From the NCBI GenBank assembly GCA_947626725.1, contig CANQTI010000088.1, positions 1 through 7,893 of the forward strand: a DNA stretch of 7,893 nt, in the 5' to 3' direction. Below the pieces are notes generated by a model. It was not told the DNA's origin and did not search any database. It worked only from the letters and a program-made list of their open reading frames with translations. The translations under genes and the position numbers were made by a program. This document shows positions 6,551 to 7,893 of this stretch, in pieces; position 1 is the first letter of the stretch; every line of letters starts with the position of its first letter. Origin of the DNA: an uncultured Eisenbergiella sp. Its GTDB lineage: Bacteria > Bacillota > Clostridia > Lachnospirales > Lachnospiraceae.

Positions 6551-6733
6551 ATGGACATACAGGTCGGAGATATGATCACACTGAAAAAACAGCATCCCTG
6601 CGGCAGCAGGGAATGGGAGGTGCTGCGCATCGGCGCGGACTTTCGGCTCAGGTGCGCGGGCTGTGGCCACCAGATCATGATTGCCCGCCGTATTGTTGAA
6701 AAAAATGTGCGTGGAATCAAAAGAAATGCTTGA
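6551..6733 (+). CDS. DUF951 family protein, 60 residues
   Basis: The small protein matches DUF951 (PF06107): IQVGDMITLKKQHPCG, then EWEVLRIGADFRLRCAGCGH and IMIARR. Cysteines 17, 35 and 38 with H15 and H40 could bind zinc, which is an inference. The start at 6551 has an excellent site AGGGGAGG (6537-6544) 6 bases upstream; an in-frame ATG at 6521 overlaps the rsmI end and lacks one. Function is unknown. Members are short conserved proteins of Firmicutes, and the placement just before the rpsF operon suggests a translation-related or nucleic-acid role without proving it. Co-transcription with rsmI is likely, given the 19-base gap. Its stop codon (6731-6733) lies within the -35 box of the next promoter. 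Confidence 0.92.
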   Translation: MDIQVGDMITLKKQHPCGSREWEVLRIGADFRLRCAGCGHQIMIARRIVEKNVRGIKRNA

Positions 6734-6758
6734 AAATTCGGGATTCTTATGATATCAT
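6730..6758 (+). promoter_or_regulatory. Sigma-A-type promoter of the rpsF-ssb-rpsR operon
   Basis: TTGAAA (6730-6735) and TATCAT (6753-6758) are each one base from consensus and exactly 17 bases apart. Transcription would start near 6764-6766, giving a leader of about 65 bases before rpsF. The -35 box overlaps the DUF951 stop. The -10 box lies within a perfect 10-base palindrome, ATGATATCAT (6749-6758), which might be an operator or chance. Confidence 0.75.
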
Positions 6759-6783
6759 ATTTTCCCGTGATATATATTCCTTG

Positions 6784-6821
6784 CTCCTTTCAGAGAAAAG
6801 GGGCCAGAGACCAAAAGGAGG
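6784..6821 (+). promoter_or_regulatory. rpsF leader with two competing hairpins around the ribosome binding site
   Basis: CTCCTTT (6784-6790) is perfectly complementary to AAAGGAG (6814-6820), which is the rpsF ribosome binding site (AGGAGG, 6816-6821). The same CTCCTTT can instead pair with AAAGGGG (6797-6803, one G-U pair) across a 6-base loop, freeing the site. The two are mutually exclusive. Such an arrangement would suit feedback by ribosomal proteins S6:S18, known to bind rpsF leaders in many bacteria, but I did not identify the published motif with certainty. Confidence 0.45.
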
Positions 6822-6829
6822 TAATTTGC

Positions 6830-7120
6830 ATGAACAAGTACGAATTAGCCGTCGTTGTCAGTGCGAAAATCGAGGATGAAGAGAGAGCGGCAGTCGTAGA
6901 TCGGTGCAAGGCCCTGATCGAAAGATTCGGCGGCACGATCACCAATGTGGACGACTGGGGCAAGAAGCGTCTCGCTTACGAGATTCAGAAGATGAGAGAA
7001 GGCTTCTACTATTTCATCCAGTTCGACGCGGAACCTACTGCGCCTGCAGAGATTGAAAGCCGTGTTCGTATCATGGACAACGTACTCAGATACTTAGTCG
7101 TCAGAGCTGACGAGAAGTAA
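6830..7120 (+). CDS. rpsF: 30S ribosomal protein S6
   Basis: This 96-residue protein is the full-length S6, which pairs with S18 on the platform of the 30S subunit. It starts MNKYELAVVV, the typical first strand, has the central DWGKKRLAYEIQKMREGFYY that forms the S6 core and S18 contact, and ends VRIMDNVLRYLVVRADEK, all family hallmarks. The ribosome binding site AGGAGG (6816-6821) is 8 bases upstream of ATG; an upstream in-frame ATG at 6749 lies in the promoter and is not used. First gene of the operon rpsF-ssb-rpsR, a conserved order in Firmicutes. Confidence 0.98.
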   Translation: MNKYELAVVVSAKIEDEERAAVVDRCKALIERFGGTITNVDDWGKKRLAYEIQKMREGFYYFIQFDAEPTAPAEIESRVRIMDNVLRYLVVRADEK

Positions 7121-7125
7121 GAGGC

Positions 7126-7156
7126 GGATGTTCCGGCCCACGTCGGTGGGACATCC
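7126..7156 (+). promoter_or_regulatory. Bulged hairpin between rpsF and ssb
   Basis: GGATGT (7126-7131) pairs with ACATCC (7151-7156) and CCCAC (7137-7141) with GTGGG (7146-7150), leaving loop GTCG and a one-sided bulge TCCGG (7132-7136). There is no T-run, so it is not a terminator. A helix-bulge-helix with CCG in the bulge is suggestive of a protein-binding RNA, possibly S6:S18 related, but that is speculation. Confidence 0.4.
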
Positions 7157-7173
7157 CCGGAAAGTGAGAAGGT

Positions 7174-7674
7174 ATGAACAAAGTAATTCTTATGGGCCGT
7201 CTGACCCGTGATCCCGAAGTGCGTTATTCTCAAGGAGAGAATCCGACGGCGATCGCCAGATATACGTTGGCTGTAGACCGCAGATTCAATCGGAACGGAG
7301 AGGAGAACTCCGCTGATTTCATCGGCTGTGTTGCTTTTGGCAGGCAGGCTGAGTTCGCGGAGCGCTATCTTCACAAGGGGACGAAGATCGCTTTGACCGG
7401 CCGTATTCAGACCGGCAGCTATACCAATAGGGACGGTGTTAAAGTGTATACGACGGATGTTGTTGTGGAGGATCAGGAGTTCGCTGAGAGCAAGAATGCG
7501 AGCGGCGGCGGCAATCCCGGCGGCAGCGGTTATAACAATGGGGGTTATAACAACGGCGGATACAACGGCAGCGGCAGTTATGCCGGCGGAGCTGCGAACC
7601 AGCAGCCTTCGGCCGCGGCGGATGGTTTCATGAACATCCCTGACGGCATCGACGAAGAACTGCCCTTCAACTAA
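7174..7674 (+). CDS. ssb: Single-stranded DNA-binding protein
   Basis: This 166-residue protein binds and protects single-stranded DNA in replication, repair and recombination. Residues 1-108 are the OB fold, starting MNKVILMGRLTRDPEVRYS and containing FIGCVAFGRQAEFAERYL and KIALTGRIQTGSY. Residues 109-140 are a Gly/Asn/Tyr-rich flexible linker with repeated YNNGG units, and residues 156-166 are the acidic partner-binding tip, DGIDEELPFN. The tip ends in Asn after the usual terminal Pro-Phe. The start is fixed by the family N-terminus, yet its ribosome binding site is poor: GAGAAGG (7166-7172) is only one base from ATG, and AGTGAG (7163-7168) is the weak alternative. Translation may be limited or coupled to rpsF, whose stop is 53 bases upstream. 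Confidence 0.97.
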   Translation: MNKVILMGRLTRDPEVRYSQGENPTAIARYTLAVDRRFNRNGEENSADFIGCVAFGRQAEFAERYLHKGTKIALTGRIQTGSYTNRDGVKVYTTDVVVEDQEFAESKNASGGGNPGGSGYNNGGYNNGGYNGSGSYAGGAANQQPSAAADGFMNIPDGIDEELPFN

Positions 7675-7730
7675 GCGACATTGCTTCGCAATGTCGCGCT
7701 GCTTCTCGATTCGCGAAGCGAATTGAGAAG
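7675..7730 (+). other. Two adjacent strong hairpins between ssb and rpsR
   Basis: The first, 7675-7697, is a perfect 10-base-pair stem (GCGACATTGC with GCAATGTCGC, loop TTC) directly after the ssb stop. The second, 7702-7730, has 13 pairs including one G-U (CTTCTCGATTCGC with GCGAATTGAGAAG, loop GAA). A weak CGCG/CGCG stem follows (7744-7757). Only three Ts follow the second, so full termination is unlikely. They may set mRNA processing or stability between ssb and rpsR, or cause partial termination. Confidence 0.7.
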
Positions 7731-7785
7731 TTTCCCGTAAAAACGCGAAGTATCGCGCAAAATTCAGACAAGGAGGTAAACCACC

Positions 7786-7893
7786 ATGGCATTCAATAAA
7801 TCCGAGAGACCGGATGCTCCCGCAAAGCGGAGAGGCGGCGTGCGCAGAAGAAAGAAAGTCTGCGTATTCTGCGGCAAGGACAACGTGATCGAT
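7786..7893 (+). CDS. rpsR: 30S ribosomal protein S18, 3' end outside the window
   Basis: The first 36 residues are present, starting MAFNKSERPDAP, then the basic RRGGVRRRKKV and CVFCGKDN. The CxxC pair (C26, C29) indicates the zinc-binding form of S18 seen in many Firmicutes; the second pair would lie beyond the window. S18 binds 16S rRNA together with S6. A strong site AAGGAGG (7770-7776) is 9 bases upstream. Third gene of the operon, 111 bases after ssb. Confidence 0.96.
   Translation, partial: MAFNKSERPDAPAKRRGGVRRRKKVCVFCGKDNVID

Overview
The window reads as chromosome from a GC-rich member of the Firmicutes, most likely Lachnospiraceae (Clostridia). The support is the gene order (guanylate-kinase-like, holB, ricT, trmN6-like, rsmI, a DUF951 gene, then rpsF-ssb-rpsR), strong GGAGG-type ribosome binding sites before most genes, a Cys-containing S18, and purine-rich coding strands. 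All genes are on the + strand.

Layout. Positions 1-3296 hold a tight block: the 3' end of a divergent guanylate-kinase-like gene, holB (DNA polymerase III delta prime), ricT (PSP1/YaaT family, partner of the RNase Y machinery), and a TrmN6/YabB-type tRNA adenine methyltransferase whose start overlaps the ricT stop. This matches the holB-yaaT-yabB-yabC neighbourhood of Bacillus, without yabA and the GIY-YIG gene. A 208-base gap with two hairpins follows. Next is a 640-residue membrane-anchored putative glycoside hydrolase (DUF4015/PF13200 type), which interrupts the usual trmN6-rsmI adjacency. It carries a 15-residue tandem repeat in its linker and a roughly 90-residue low-complexity insert near the end of its catalytic domain.

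Positions 5428-5649 are almost entirely one large imperfect inverted repeat (5433-5625, arms of about 50 bases, with a second nested hairpin inside). It stops just short of the rsmI ribosome binding site. rsmI (16S rRNA C1402 2'-O-methyltransferase) and a 60-residue DUF951 protein follow.

A clear sigma-A-type promoter overlaps the DUF951 stop codon and starts the rpsF-ssb-rpsR operon (ribosomal S6, single-stranded DNA-binding protein, ribosomal S18; S18 is cut by the window end). The operon has RNA structure in every non-coding gap: a leader helix that can cover the rpsF ribosome binding site, a bulged hairpin between rpsF and ssb, and two near-perfect hairpins between ssb and rpsR.

Most genes are core replication, RNA-modification and translation functions. 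I see no phage, CRISPR, transposase, toxin-antitoxin or defence genes. The non-routine features are the 193-base inverted-repeat element, the structured gaps of the rpsF operon, and small in-frame repeat expansions in two genes. I do not see a clear new multi-gene system here.
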